Source of the DNA: Fodinicurvata fenggangensis DSM 21160
GTDB lineage: Bacteria > Pseudomonadota > Alphaproteobacteria > Kiloniellales > DSM-21159
Assembly: GCF_000686045.1 (NCBI RefSeq)
Contig: NZ_JMLV01000004.1
Span: 1-64,000 of the forward strand
Direction: 5' to 3'
Length of the DNA stretch: 64,000 nucleotides
Both the position numbers and the translations under genes were made by a program. Positions 44,105 to 53,771 of the stretch are shown in pieces (the stretch's first letter is position 1; each line of letters starts with the position of its first letter). The notes beneath the pieces were generated by a model. That model was not told the origin of the DNA, ran no database searches, and saw only the letters and a program-made list of their open reading frames with translations.

Positions 44105-44911
44105 TCAGGGCTGGGCACGGATGAAGTAGTCGTAGCCCTTGATGCCGGGCTTGAGACGTCCGCTCTCGTCCCAGTCGTCCCAGTCAGCGAAGCGGAGCGG
44201 CTGGGCGGTTTCCAGGCGGCGCAGCCGTGCGGCCCAGGCTTGGCGTGTGTCCTCCAGATGGGCCCGGAAGCCGGCCGCGTCCTGATAGGCATAGCCGTTG
44301 CCATGAATGCCGTGGGCGCGGAAGGCGGGTAGAACCGTGAATCCCATGTAATGCAGCGAGTAATGCAGCGGCCAGAGCAGCAGCTCGATGTCGCCGCCGC
44401 GCCCGTTGTGGGCAAAGGTCTCGGCCGGCCCACCGGTGGTCACCGAGACCAGGGAGCGCCGACCACGGAAATAGCCGCGATTGTAGCGCATGGACGAGGT
44501 GTAGAGGCCGCCGTTGACGAAGACGCGGTCCATCCAGCCCTTCAGGATCGCCGGCTGGGCATGCCACCAGAGAGGAAACTGGAAAACCACCAGATTGGCG
44601 CGCTCCAGGCGGTCGATCTCGCGCTGGACCTCAGGGGGCAGGCTTTCCTGTTCGTAGGCTCGGCGCTGTTCGGCCAGCGGTTCGAAGACCTGGCGGTCGG
44701 TGCGCTCGGGATAGTGGGCCGGTCTCTCGGCGGGGTCGAACCCTTCGCCGTAGAGGTCCGAGACCTCCACCGCATAGCCCTGCTCCTTCAGGGTCGTGAC
44801 GGCGGTGTCCTTCAGCGTGCCGTTGAAGGATTGCGGTTCCGGGTGGGCGAAGACCACCAGAGCGTGGGAATGGCGCGCGCGGGGGTGTGGTTTGCTTGTA
44901 TCCCGAGGCAT
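44105..44911 (-). CDS. NAD(P)H quinone oxidoreductase-like flavodoxin-fold protein
   Basis: The 268-residue protein has a flavodoxin-like fold (SHALVVFAHPEPQSFNGTLKD) and the FMN/FAD-quinone reductase segment FQFPLWWHAQPAILKGWMDRVFVNGGLY. It should transfer two electrons from NAD(P)H to quinones, as in the NQO1/MdaB group. The chosen start 44911 follows AGAGGAG. A frame to 45115 overlaps the LysR gene. It is divergent from the LysR regulator at 45009, which probably controls it. The 97-base gap between them is the shared promoter region. Confidence 0.82.
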   Translation of the reverse strand: MPRDTSKPHPRARHSHALVVFAHPEPQSFNGTLKDTAVTTLKEQGYAVEVSDLYGEGFDPAERPAHYPERTDRQVFEPLAEQRRAYEQESLPPEVQREIDRLERANLVVFQFPLWWHAQPAILKGWMDRVFVNGGLYTSSMRYNRGYFRGRRSLVSVTTGGPAETFAHNGRGGDIELLLWPLHYSLHYMGFTVLPAFRAHGIHGNGYAYQDAAGFRAHLEDTRQAWAARLRRLETAQPLRFADWDDWDESGRLKPGIKGYDYFIRAQP

Positions 44912-45008
44912 GGGGGAAACTCCTCTGCAGGTCGTTGACTTTCCTGCGGACCATGTAATCCTGTTCGCTCCAGAAAGGGAATTCCAAGAATTTGCGAAAT
45001 AGCTTTGC

Positions 45009-45902
45009 ATGAATGAACAGAAGGGACGCTGGGATGATTTGCGTGTGGTCCGCGCCATTGCCGAAACGGGCTCGCTGTCTGGCGCCGGACGGCAACTGGG
45101 TTTGAGCCACGCCACGGTTTTCCGCCGGTTGGGCGAGACAGAGACACGCCTGGGCGTGCGGCTGTTCGAGCGGGCGCGTGGCGGCTACAGTCCGACGCCG
45201 GCGGGCGAAGACCTGGCGGCCACGGCCGGACGGGTCGAGGCCGAGGTGCTGGAGGTGGAGCGGCGCCTGGCCGGCCAGGACCTGCGGCCGGCCGGCAGCC
45301 TGCGGGTCACCACCACCGATACGCTGCTGTCGGGCCTGCTGTCGCCCCTCTTCACGGAATTTCGGCAGGCCTTTCCCGAGATCGCGCTGGAGGTGGCGCT
45401 GTCCAACAACCTGTTCAATCTCTCCCGCCGCGAGGCCGACATAGCCATTCGCCCCGCCCAGGATCCGCCGGACACGCTGGTGGGCCGGCGCATCGGAGTG
45501 ATCGCCCAGGCGGTCTACGGCCACACAGAGCTGCTGGAAGGACATTCAGAGACGTACGACCTGATGTCCTTCAGCTGGATCGGCCCGGACGAGGTCATGG
45601 GCTACCGTCCCCTGGAGCGCTGGATGGAGCGGCAGGGGCTTCAGCCGTGTTGCCACTATCGCCTGGACAGCCTGCTGGCCATGACGGCGGCGGCACGGGA
45701 CGGTGCCGGGCTGGCAGTGCTGCCCTCCTATCTGGGCGACAGCGCGCCGGAACTGCGGTGCCTCGGCGCGCCGATTCCGGAACTGGCCACGGATCTCTGG
45801 CTGCTGACCCATCCCGACCTGCGCCGCGTGGCGCGCATTCGCGCCTTCCTGGATTTTATCGCGGAGGCTGTGCAGCGAGAGGCGCCGCGCCTGAATCCCT
45901 GA
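45009..45902 (+). CDS. LysR family transcriptional regulator
   Basis: The 297-residue regulator has an N-terminal helix-turn-helix (LRVVRAIAETGSLSGAGRQLGLSHATVFRRLGETETRLGVRLFER) and an effector domain of the LysR type (LRVTTTDTLLSGLLSPLFTEFRQAFPEIALEVAL; DIAIRPAQDPPDTLVGRRIG). It likely controls the divergent quinone reductase gene. Ligand unknown. It is convergent with the hydrolase genes at 45914 on the other side. Confidence 0.9.
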   Translation: MNEQKGRWDDLRVVRAIAETGSLSGAGRQLGLSHATVFRRLGETETRLGVRLFERARGGYSPTPAGEDLAATAGRVEAEVLEVERRLAGQDLRPAGSLRVTTTDTLLSGLLSPLFTEFRQAFPEIALEVALSNNLFNLSRREADIAIRPAQDPPDTLVGRRIGVIAQAVYGHTELLEGHSETYDLMSFSWIGPDEVMGYRPLERWMERQGLQPCCHYRLDSLLAMTAAARDGAGLAVLPSYLGDSAPELRCLGAPIPELATDLWLLTHPDLRRVARIRAFLDFIAEAVQREAPRLNP

Positions 45903-45913
45903 AGGGCTGCGCC

Positions 45914-47155
45914 TCAGTCAGAATGCTTCTGGTCGCTGCGCAGCATGGCCTGCAACAGGACATTGCAGCCGGCCGTCAGGTCTTCGGGCGTGGCGTTCTC
46001 GATTTCGTTGTGGCTTATGCCGTCCTCACAGGGCACGAAGATCATGCCCGTGGGGGCCACGCCGGCCATGTTGATGGCGTCGTGTCCGGCGCCGCTGACG
46101 ATGTCGCGGTGGGCGTAGCCGAGCGCCGAGGCGCCGTCGCGCACGGCCGAGACGCAGTCGGGGTCGAAGGGCGTGGCCGGGAAGTGCCAGATGGCCTCCA
46201 GTTGGGCCTCGAGCCCGCGGCGCTTGGCGATCTCCTCCACGCCGGTGCGCAGGGCCTCGTCCATGCTGCTCAGGCGCGCATCCACGGGATGGCGCATGTC
46301 GATGGTCAACCAGACCTTGCCCGGGATGACATTCCGCGAGTTCGGGCTGACCTGCAGCATGCCGCAGGTGGCGCAAGCATCGGGCTGGAAATCGAAGCCG
46401 ATCTGGTTGACGAGTTGCACCGCTTCGGCCGCACCCACCAGGGCATCCTTGCGCCGGGCCATGGGGGTGGGGCCGGCATGCGCCTCCTGCCCCGTGAAGG
46501 TCAGTTCGTACCAGCGCTGTCCCTGGCCGCCGGTGACCACGCCGATGGGCTTGCCCTCGGCCTCCAGAACCGGGCCCTGCTCGATATGCGCCTCGAAACA
46601 GGCGGCGTAGGGGCGCCCGCCCAACGGCGCCTCGCCGGCATAGCCGATGCGTTTCAGTTCCTCGGCCACGGACTTGCCCTCCAGATCGGTGCGGGCCAGG
46701 CACCACTTGGGATCGAGTGCGCCGGTATAGGCGCCGGAGCCCAGCATGGCCGGGGCGAAGCGCGAGCCTTCCTCGTTGGTCCAGGCGACGATCTCGACGG
46801 GATGCTCGGTCTCGTAGCCGGCGTCGTTCAGGCTGCGGATCACTTCGAGGCCCGCCAGCACGCCGTAGGCGCCGTCGAACTTGCCGCCGGTGGGCTGGCT
46901 GTCCAGGTGGCTGCCGGTCAGGATGGCGGGCAGGTCGTTGTTGCGCCCCGGGCGCCGGGCGAAGATGTTGCCGATGGCGTCGACCTCCACCGTGCAGCCG
47001 GCGTCCTTGCACCACTTGACGAAAAGGTCGCGGCTCTCGCGGTCCAGGTCGGTCAGCGCCAGGCGGCAGACGCCGCCCTTTTCGGTGGCGCCGATCTTGG
47101 CCATCTCCATCAAGCTGTCCCACAGCCGGTCGCCGTTGATGCGCAGGTTTTCCAT
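45914..47155 (-). CDS. N-carbamoyl-L-amino-acid hydrolase / Zn-dependent amidase
   Basis: The 413-residue enzyme belongs to the hydantoinase/carbamoylase M20 group: LTGSHLDSQPTGGKFDGAYGVLAGLEVI (metal-binding His and Asp), WTNEEGSRFAPAMLGSGAY (Glu pair), EAHIEQGPVLE and the late SGAGHDAINMAGVAPTGMIFVPCEDGISHNEIE. It removes a carbamoyl or formyl group from amino acids, or acts as a beta-ureidopropionase. The start 47155 was chosen for family agreement. It is the last gene of the peptide-transport operon. Confidence 0.85.
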   Translation of the reverse strand: MENLRINGDRLWDSLMEMAKIGATEKGGVCRLALTDLDRESRDLFVKWCKDAGCTVEVDAIGNIFARRPGRNNDLPAILTGSHLDSQPTGGKFDGAYGVLAGLEVIRSLNDAGYETEHPVEIVAWTNEEGSRFAPAMLGSGAYTGALDPKWCLARTDLEGKSVAEELKRIGYAGEAPLGGRPYAACFEAHIEQGPVLEAEGKPIGVVTGGQGQRWYELTFTGQEAHAGPTPMARRKDALVGAAEAVQLVNQIGFDFQPDACATCGMLQVSPNSRNVIPGKVWLTIDMRHPVDARLSSMDEALRTGVEEIAKRRGLEAQLEAIWHFPATPFDPDCVSAVRDGASALGYAHRDIVSGAGHDAINMAGVAPTGMIFVPCEDGISHNEIENATPEDLTAGCNVLLQAMLRSDQKHSD

Positions 47156-47186
47156 CTTGTTTTTCTCCCTCCTGTCGTTCGCGCGC

Positions 47187-48485
47187 CTAGAGCTCTTCCA
47201 GACCACACCACTCGGCGATGTAGAGCGCAATGGCGGTGGTGATCTGCTGCATGGATCTCAGGCTGACGCGTTCGTCAAATGCGTGGATGTTCTCGGAGGT
47301 CGGTCCATAGACCAGGCAGGGCGTATCCCCGTAGAGCATGAAGACGCGGGCATCCAGGTAGCCGGCCGTGATGAAGCTCTCCAGCTCCCGGCCGAAGCTG
47401 CGGGCGTGGGCCTTGCCCAGGGTCTGTTCGGCCTCGCTGCCTTCCTCAAGGACGTAGCCTTCGGCAAAGAAGCCGTTGTAGTCGATCTCGGGTGGGTTGT
47501 TGGCCAGGAAGGGATCCTTGCGGGCGGTTTCCTGCAGGCACGCCTCGATCTCGGCGGCGGCCTCCTGTGGAGACACGCCAGGATAGATGGCGATGCGGCA
47601 GTCGAAGGAACACCAGGAAGGCACCGAAGAGGCCCAATCGCCACCGGCGATCTTGCCGACATTGAAGTTGATGGGGTGGTCCTCGTCCGTGAAGCGCGGA
47701 TGGCGGCGTTCGGGTGCGTTCCAGCTTTCCTCCAGCTCGCGCAGGCCGGCGATCAGCTTGTAGGCGGCCTCAATGGCATTGGCGCCCTTGCCGGCCTCGC
47801 GCACATGGACGGGCACGCCGCGTACGGTCACCTGGAACCAGATGACGCCGGTGTTGGCACGCACCAGCTTCTCGTCTTCGGGCTCGGGGATGATGGCGGC
47901 GTCGGCTTGGTAGCCGCGGGTCAGGCAGGCCAGCGCGCCGTTGCCGGTGCATTCCTCCTCGACCACGGACTGAAGGTGCACCCGTCCCGCCGGCTGGTAA
48001 CCCAGGCGGCGCAGGGCGTCGAGGGCGTGGATGTTGGCGGCCAGGCCGGCCTTCATGTCACCGCTACCCCGGCCATAGAGCCAGTCGCCCTCAATATGCG
48101 GTTCGAAGGGGTGCCGGCTCCAGAGGTCGTAAGGGCCTTCGGGCACAACGTCCATGTGGCCGTTGAGGATCAGCGAGCGCCCGGTCTCGTTGCGCGGGCG
48201 GTGGGTGCCGACCACGTTGATGGCGTTGCTGTAGTCGATTTTGACCGGCGAGAAGCCGGGGTGGTGGCGGATGTCCTCCACATCGACGGTCCAGCGGTCC
48301 ATGGCATAGCCGCGGTCTTTCAGCGCCGAGAAGTAGAAGTCCTGGGCGGTGTGCTCCTGCCCACGCAGGGAGGGGTGACGGACCAGGTCCTGCAGGAAGG
48401 TTACCTGCTCGTCAAAGCCATCCTCCACCGACTTGCGTATCTTTTCGGCCAGTTCGGCGGAGAGAGAGCCCTGGGCATCCGACAT
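47187..48485 (-). CDS. ArgE/DapE family (M20) deacylase
   Basis: The 432-residue metallo-amidohydrolase has a dinuclear-metal signature: LILNGHMDVVPEGPYDLWSRHPF, YGRGSGDMKAGLAANIHAL, VEEECTGNGALACLTRGY (catalytic Glu) and NIHAFDERVS. It hydrolyses an N-acyl or amide bond. It lies between the carbamoylase and the double ATPase, so a peptide-like compound taken up by the transporter may be cleaved here. The next gene starts practically at its own start (48486), so coupling is tight. Confidence 0.85.
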   Translation of the reverse strand: MSDAQGSLSAELAEKIRKSVEDGFDEQVTFLQDLVRHPSLRGQEHTAQDFYFSALKDRGYAMDRWTVDVEDIRHHPGFSPVKIDYSNAINVVGTHRPRNETGRSLILNGHMDVVPEGPYDLWSRHPFEPHIEGDWLYGRGSGDMKAGLAANIHALDALRRLGYQPAGRVHLQSVVEEECTGNGALACLTRGYQADAAIIPEPEDEKLVRANTGVIWFQVTVRGVPVHVREAGKGANAIEAAYKLIAGLRELEESWNAPERRHPRFTDEDHPINFNVGKIAGGDWASSVPSWCSFDCRIAIYPGVSPQEAAAEIEACLQETARKDPFLANNPPEIDYNGFFAEGYVLEEGSEAEQTLGKAHARSFGRELESFITAGYLDARVFMLYGDTPCLVYGPTSENIHAFDERVSLRSMQQITTAIALYIAEWCGLEEL

Positions 48486-50168
48486 CTATAAAACCTCTTT
48501 CTGAAGTTGCTGATCGGCGACCGCCTTGCGCGCCACCTCGGGAATCGACCAGTTGCGCCCTGGCACGGCGGCCAGGAGTTCGCGGGTGTAGGGATGTTGC
48601 GGGTTGCTGAAGACCTCGCGGGTGTCACCATACTCCACGATCTCCCCCAATTGCATCACCGCGATGCGCTCGCAGATCTGGGCGGCCACGCGCAGGTCGT
48701 GGGTGATGAAGAGCACCGAGATATTGAGGCGCTGCTTGATGTCATCCAGCAGGTCCAGCACCTGGGCCTGGACGGAGACATCCAGGGCCGAAACCGGCTC
48801 GTCGGCGACCAGCAGCTCGGGATCCAGCGCCAGCGCCCGGGCGATGCCGATACGCTGGCGCTGCCCCCCCGAGAATTCGTGCGGATAGCGGTCGGCAACA
48901 GCCGAATCCAGCCCCACCAGTTCCAGCAGTTCCTCGGCGCGCCTGTGGGCCTCGGCCTGACTGGTGCCATGGGCCATGGGACCTTCCGCAATGATTCGCC
49001 CGACCTTCCGGCGCGGATTGAGCGAGGCATAGGGATCCTGGAAGATCATCTGGATGTGCTTGCGATAGGGCTGAAGTCCGCGGCCCTTCAGGCTGGCCAG
49101 GTCGATCTCGTCGCGGAAGCGGATCTCGCCGCCATTGCTTTCCAGCAGACGCACGATGCAGCGGCCAACGGTGGACTTGCCCGACCCGCTTTCGCCCACC
49201 AGGCCCATGGTCTCACCCTTTCGGATGTCGAAGCTGACCGACTTGGCGGCCTGGACCGTGCGGCCCTTGGTGAAGAGCCCGCGTGCGGTGACGTAGGTTT
49301 TATCAAGGCTGCGGACCGACAGCAGAGTCTCGGCAGAGAGCTTGCCCCGTGCTTCCGGCGGCTCGAAGCGGGGCACGGAGCCCACAAGCCGCTGCGTATA
49401 GGGATGCTGCGGGTTGTTGAGGATCTCCTGGGCCGGGCCGCTTTCCACCACTTCGCCCAGCTGCATCACGGCCACCTGGTCGGCAACCTCGGCCACCACG
49501 CCGAAGTCGTGGGTGATGAACATAACGCCCATGTCACGGTCGTCCTGCAGCTTCCTGATGAGGCGCAGGATCTGCGCCTGGGTGGTGACGTCCAGGGCGG
49601 TTGTCGGCTCGTCGGCAATGAGGACTCCGGGTTCCAGGGCCAGGGCCATGGCAATCATTACGCGCTGGCGCTGACCACCCGACAGGCGGAAGGGATAGGA
49701 ATCACCCAGGCTTTCGGGGTCAGGCAGGCCGACACTGCGCAGCAGCTCCACCACCTGTTCCTTTCGTTCCTTTCGCCCCGCCTTGCCGTGCGCGTCGAAG
49801 ACCTCGTTGATCTGGTCGCCGATCTTCATGACCGGATTGAGAGCGGTCATGGGTTCCTGGAAGATCATGCCAACACGGCTGCCGCGCAGGTCGCGCAGCG
49901 TGGCTTCGGGAAGCTGCAGCAGGTCGCGGCCCTCGAACACGATGCGGCCGGCCACCGGCTCTACATAGGGACGGGGCAGCAGGCCCATGATGGCATTGGC
50001 GGTCACCGACTTGCCGGATCCGGATTCGCCGACAATGCAGAGGATTTCGCCGCGATTGACCTGAAAGGAGATATTTTCCACCGCATTGTCGCGGTCAGCC
50101 CCTTCCGGTAGACGGACGGTCAGGTCCTCGATGGAAAGCAGCGTCTTGTCCGATGTCTGGTTGTTCAT
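48486..50168 (-). CDS. Dipeptide-type ABC transporter, two ATPase domains fused
   Basis: The 560-residue protein joins DppD- and DppF-like ATPases. The first ATPase (Walker [12 protein letters not shown], signature [15 protein letters not shown], Walker [15 protein letters not shown]) spans about 12-265 and the second ([43 protein letters not shown]) about 285-545. Each has the oligopeptide-type C-terminal extension. MNNQ at 50168 is preferred over an upstream ATG because AGCAGG precedes it. The structure resembles GsiA/DdpDF-type fused ATPases. It powers the permeases encoded upstream. Confidence 0.9.
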   Translation of the reverse strand: MNNQTSDKTLLSIEDLTVRLPEGADRDNAVENISFQVNRGEILCIVGESGSGKSVTANAIMGLLPRPYVEPVAGRIVFEGRDLLQLPEATLRDLRGSRVGMIFQEPMTALNPVMKIGDQINEVFDAHGKAGRKERKEQVVELLRSVGLPDPESLGDSYPFRLSGGQRQRVMIAMALALEPGVLIADEPTTALDVTTQAQILRLIRKLQDDRDMGVMFITHDFGVVAEVADQVAVMQLGEVVESGPAQEILNNPQHPYTQRLVGSVPRFEPPEARGKLSAETLLSVRSLDKTYVTARGLFTKGRTVQAAKSVSFDIRKGETMGLVGESGSGKSTVGRCIVRLLESNGGEIRFRDEIDLASLKGRGLQPYRKHIQMIFQDPYASLNPRRKVGRIIAEGPMAHGTSQAEAHRRAEELLELVGLDSAVADRYPHEFSGGQRQRIGIARALALDPELLVADEPVSALDVSVQAQVLDLLDDIKQRLNISVLFITHDLRVAAQICERIAVMQLGEIVEYGDTREVFSNPQHPYTRELLAAVPGRNWSIPEVARKAVADQQLQKEVL

Positions 50169-50184
50169 GTCCTGCTCCATCGCC

Positions 50185-51036
50185 CTAGCGTGATTTCCGC
50201 GCAAGCCGCGGATTCATGGCATCGTTGAGCCCCTCGCCCACCAGATTGAGGGCCAGCACCGTCAGCAGGATCATGACGCCAGGGAAGAAACTCATCCACC
50301 AGGCCTGGCGCAGCACCGTGCGTGCCGCACCGATCATGTATCCCCAAGACATGACGTCCGGATCGCCCAGGCCCAAGAAGGATAGGGCGGATTCCAGCAG
50401 GATCGCCGTCGCCACCATCAGTGAGGTCATGACGATCACGGGCGAAAGGGTGTTGGGCAGGATCTGGGTCAGGATGATGCGCGCGTTAGATTGGCCCAGC
50501 ACCATCGAGGCCTGCACGAACTCGCGTGAACGCAGGCTGAGGAATTCGCCCCGCACCAGGCGTGCCACCGGCGGCCAGGAGACGATGCCGATGGCCAGGA
50601 TTACCGACTCCACCGAGGGCTGCATGATGGCCACAAGCACGATGGCGAGCGCGAAGTTCGGCACGGTCTGGAACAGCTCGGTAAAGCGCATTACGCCGTC
50701 ATCCACCAGCCCGCCGTAGTAGCCGGCAAAGGCCCCCAGGGTGACGCCGATCAACAGAGCGACCACGGTGGAGGTGAGTCCCACCAACAGCGAGACCCGG
50801 GCCCCATGCACCAGACCGGCCCCGATGTCGCGGCCCAGAGTGTCGGTGCCGAACCAGTAGCCGTCCAATTCCATGGGCGGGATAAAGGGCCGCTGGACCA
50901 GTTTCCAGGGACTGTCGGGATAGAGCAGCGGGGCGAAGATCGCCATCAGGATGACGGCGACGATGATGAGAAGCCCGACGACCGCCCCCTTGTTGCGGCA
51001 GAAGCGCTTCCAGAATTCCAGGTTCTTCTGCATCAC
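50185..51036 (-). CDS. Peptide-type ABC permease (DppC-like)
   Basis: The 283-residue membrane protein has the DppC pattern: LIIVAVILMAIFAPLLYPDSPWKLV, GTDTLGRDIGAGLVHGARVSLLVGLTSTVVALLIGVTLGAFAGYYGG and the EAA-type loop VRGEFLSLRSREFVQASMVLGQSNARII. About six helices. It overlaps DppB by four bases and works with it. Confidence 0.9.
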   Translation of the reverse strand: MMQKNLEFWKRFCRNKGAVVGLLIIVAVILMAIFAPLLYPDSPWKLVQRPFIPPMELDGYWFGTDTLGRDIGAGLVHGARVSLLVGLTSTVVALLIGVTLGAFAGYYGGLVDDGVMRFTELFQTVPNFALAIVLVAIMQPSVESVILAIGIVSWPPVARLVRGEFLSLRSREFVQASMVLGQSNARIILTQILPNTLSPVIVMTSLMVATAILLESALSFLGLGDPDVMSWGYMIGAARTVLRQAWWMSFFPGVMILLTVLALNLVGEGLNDAMNPRLARKSR

Positions 51037-52007
51037 GACACCTCGATGCGCGGATCGACGAAGGTGTAGACCAGATCGGTCACGAGATTGAACAGCACCA
51101 CCACAGCCGAGGAGACCAGGAAGACACCCAGCAACAGGTTGTAGTCACGCTGCAGTAGGGCATCGAACATCAGCCGGCCGATGCCGGGCCAGGCAAAAAC
51201 GGTTTCCGTGAGCACGGCACCGCCCACCATCTGTCCGGCCTGGATGCCGGCCAGTGTGATGACGGGCAGCAGGGCATTGCGCAGGACATGCATGCGGGTG
51301 ATGCGGCCAGGGGCCAGCCCCTTGGCCCGGGCGGTCTTGACGTAATCCATCTCCATGACCTCCAGCATGGAAGCCCGGGTCATGCGGGTGTAGACCGCCA
51401 TGTAGAAGAGGCCGAGGGTGAGCGCGGGTAGAATCAGGTGACGCAACACGTCCAGGACAAACTCCAGGCCGGTATAACCCGCCCCCACGGAGAACATGCC
51501 AAATCCGGGCAGCCAGCCCAGGTAGACCGAGAACAGCAGAATGGACATCAATGCCACCCAGAACAGTGGCGTGGCGTAACAGACCAGGGCCAGCACGGTG
51601 ATCAGGCTGTCCGTCCAACGCCCGACGCGAGCCGCCGCAAGAGCGCCCAGCAGCACACCGAACGTCAACGCGAAGCAGAAGGCCGTTCCAGTCAGCAAAA
51701 GGGTGGCCGGCAGCCGCTCGAAGATCAGGGTCGCCACGGCCTCGTCCTGTCGGTAGGACCAGCCGAGGTCCAGGGTCAGTACGCCCTTCAGGTAGATGAA
51801 GAGCTGTTCGTGGAGCGGCTGGTTCAGTCCGAACTTTTCCTGAAGTTGCTGGATGAACTCCTGGTCGGCTGCGCCCGCCTCTCCGGCCATGACCTGGGCC
51901 GGATCCCCGGGGGCCAGGCGGATTAGCAGGAAGTTCAGGATGACGATGGCGAGCAGGACGAAGACGCCCTTGACCAGCCGCCGCGCGATAAAGGAAAGCT
52001 TGCCCAT
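51033..52007 (-). CDS. Peptide-type ABC permease (DppB-like)
   Basis: The 324-residue membrane protein has the DppB signature: IARRLVKGVFVLLAIVILNFLLIRLAPGDPAQVMAG and the EAA loop YVKTARAKGLAPGRITRMHVLRNALLPVITLAGIQAG, then AFAWPGIGRLM-like VFAWPGIGRLMFDALLQRDY. It lies between the SBP gene and DppC-like gene. A strong hairpin at 52028-52057 separates it from the SBP gene. Confidence 0.92.
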   Translation of the reverse strand: MGKLSFIARRLVKGVFVLLAIVILNFLLIRLAPGDPAQVMAGEAGAADQEFIQQLQEKFGLNQPLHEQLFIYLKGVLTLDLGWSYRQDEAVATLIFERLPATLLLTGTAFCFALTFGVLLGALAAARVGRWTDSLITVLALVCYATPLFWVALMSILLFSVYLGWLPGFGMFSVGAGYTGLEFVLDVLRHLILPALTLGLFYMAVYTRMTRASMLEVMEMDYVKTARAKGLAPGRITRMHVLRNALLPVITLAGIQAGQMVGGAVLTETVFAWPGIGRLMFDALLQRDYNLLLGVFLVSSAVVVLFNLVTDLVYTFVDPRIEVS

Positions 52008-52027
52008 GGGTCACATCTGCCGTGCGA

Positions 52028-52057
52028 ACTCCCCCTCCAGCGGTCTGGAGGGGGAGT
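52028..52057 (-). terminator. Intercistronic hairpin between SBP and permease genes
   Basis: ACTCCCCCTCCAG at 52028-52040, loop CGGT, CTGGAGGGGGAGT at 52045-52057 is a perfect 13-base stem. With only a few bases before the permease start, it probably reduces read-through or protects the SBP mRNA. A higher SBP than permease level is typical of such operons. There is no strong T-run. Confidence 0.65.
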
Positions 52058-52073
52058 CGGTGGTAGGTAAGGA

Positions 52074-53645
52074 TCAGCGGTCGAGCCAGGCGTCACCGAA
52101 GCCGTCGTTGACGCCGATCGCCGTGGTCACGAGATTCTTGACGTCACAGCGATAGATCGTCGGAAACTCCAGCTCCAGCAGCCAGGCAACAGGCACGTCC
52201 TCGACCAGGATCTGCTGCATCTCCTTGTAGATCTCGGCCCGCTTCTCGTCCGGGAAGGCCACCGCGCCCTGCTCGGCCAGTTCGTCCACGCGCTCGTTCT
52301 CGTAGCCCGCGACGTTGTTCCAGGGCGAGCCCTTCTCGATGTTGCTGGAGATGTAGTTGCGGGTCACGCCCAGAGCCGGATCACCGTACTGGTAGAGGTA
52401 GGTGAAGGCCATGTCGAAGTCCCACTCGTTGAGACGCTGGTTCCAGCCGCCGACGTCCGTGGCCTCCATGTCCACGTTAATGCCGACTTCCTCCAGGTTC
52501 TGCTGCACGGCTTCGGCCCAGCGCTGCCAGGTCTCACCGTAGGGCAGGGGAAGCAGGCTGATTTCCTCGCCGTCATAGCCGGCCTCGTCCAGCAGTTCCT
52601 CGGCCTTGTCCGGGTTGTAGGAATAGTCCGTCACGTCGTCGGTGTAGAAGCGGGTCACCGAGTTGACCGGACCGGTGGCAACACGACCCTGGTTGTTCCA
52701 GACCACTTCCTGGGCGAATTCATTGTCGATGGCGTACATGATCGCCTGGCGCACGCGCTTGTCGGCCAGCGGACCTTCGCGGTTGTTGAGCCACATCCAG
52801 GCCAGTGGTGCAAAGTATTCCCAGCCCTTGGTGGTCATGCAGGTGTTGTCCATCTCGGCCAGGCGCGGCACATCGAAGTTCTCGATCGAGCCACCCGGCA
52901 GGACATCCACCTCGCCGTTCTCGTAGGCCACCGCGCGGGAGGCCGCATCCGGGATTACGTGCCAGTAGATCTCATCCAGGTAGGGCTGCCCCTCCACATG
53001 ATAATCTTCGTTGGCAACCAGGTGGATGTAGGAGCCGCGGTCCCATTCCTCGAACTTGAAGGGGCCTGTGCCGATGGGATCGTTGTCGTCGGCCGTCTCC
53101 TGATAATTGGTGCCCTGGTAGATGTGCGCCGGCCACATGGGGACCGTCCCGACCTCGAAGAGGCCCAGGAAGGGACCGAAGGGCTGTTTCAGGGTGAAGC
53201 GCACGGTGTAGTCGTCGAGCGCTTCCATCTTTTCCACGTGATCCAGGTTGACGCGCAGGCGCGGGTTGGTCTCGCGCAGCATCTCATCCATAGAGAAGAT
53301 CACGTCCTCGGCGGTGAAATCCTCGCCGTCATGCCACTTCACGCCTTCCTTCAGGTGGAAGGTGTAGACCGTGCCGTCTTCGTTGACTTCCCACTCTGTT
53401 GCCAGGTTGGGCACGGGATCCAGGTTGGTATCGTACTTGAGCAGGCTTTCGAAGATGTTGCCCGCGACCATCTGGGTCGGGGCGTTCTGCACCATGCCCA
53501 GGTTGAGGCTGGGTGGCTCGGGCTGGATCACGACATTCGCCGTGCCCCCCTGCTTGGGCTCCTCGGCCAACGCCGGCCCGGCGACGAACGCCAGTGTCGC
53601 AACGCTGGCGAAGGCCGCGGCTTTCAGGCTCCTGTTAAAGGCCAT
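52074..53645 (-). CDS. Peptide-type ABC substrate-binding protein (family 5)
   Basis: The 523-residue exported protein begins with a signal peptide (MAFNRSLKAAAFASVATLAF, cleavage near GPALA-EEP). It has the SBP family 5 segments ANVVIQPEPPSLNLGMVQN, VYTFHLKEGVKWHDGEDFTAEDVIFSMDEML, KRVRQAIMYAID-like VRQAIMYAIDNEFAQ and DEAGYDGEEISLLPLPYG. It binds a peptide or related amide outside the membrane. It is separated from the class II aldolase gene by about 126 bases and from the permease gene by the hairpin at 52028. Confidence 0.9.
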   Translation of the reverse strand: MAFNRSLKAAAFASVATLAFVAGPALAEEPKQGGTANVVIQPEPPSLNLGMVQNAPTQMVAGNIFESLLKYDTNLDPVPNLATEWEVNEDGTVYTFHLKEGVKWHDGEDFTAEDVIFSMDEMLRETNPRLRVNLDHVEKMEALDDYTVRFTLKQPFGPFLGLFEVGTVPMWPAHIYQGTNYQETADDNDPIGTGPFKFEEWDRGSYIHLVANEDYHVEGQPYLDEIYWHVIPDAASRAVAYENGEVDVLPGGSIENFDVPRLAEMDNTCMTTKGWEYFAPLAWMWLNNREGPLADKRVRQAIMYAIDNEFAQEVVWNNQGRVATGPVNSVTRFYTDDVTDYSYNPDKAEELLDEAGYDGEEISLLPLPYGETWQRWAEAVQQNLEEVGINVDMEATDVGGWNQRLNEWDFDMAFTYLYQYGDPALGVTRNYISSNIEKGSPWNNVAGYENERVDELAEQGAVAFPDEKRAEIYKEMQQILVEDVPVAWLLELEFPTIYRCDVKNLVTTAIGVNDGFGDAWLDR

Positions 53646-53771
53646 GGTCTTCTCCTTCTTGACTGTGAAACCTATAGTCACTGTTCACTTCTTTCTTCTG
53701 TCTGCGGGTGGATCCCGCTGTTCTGCGGCCTGTGGCCGCTGGCCCAACCCTGACGGGAAGGGTGTTCTGTC

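Noticed and set aside
48507-50111. 534-codon plus-strand frame opposite the double ATPase
   Set aside because: It is antisense to two intact ATPase domains and has no motifs.
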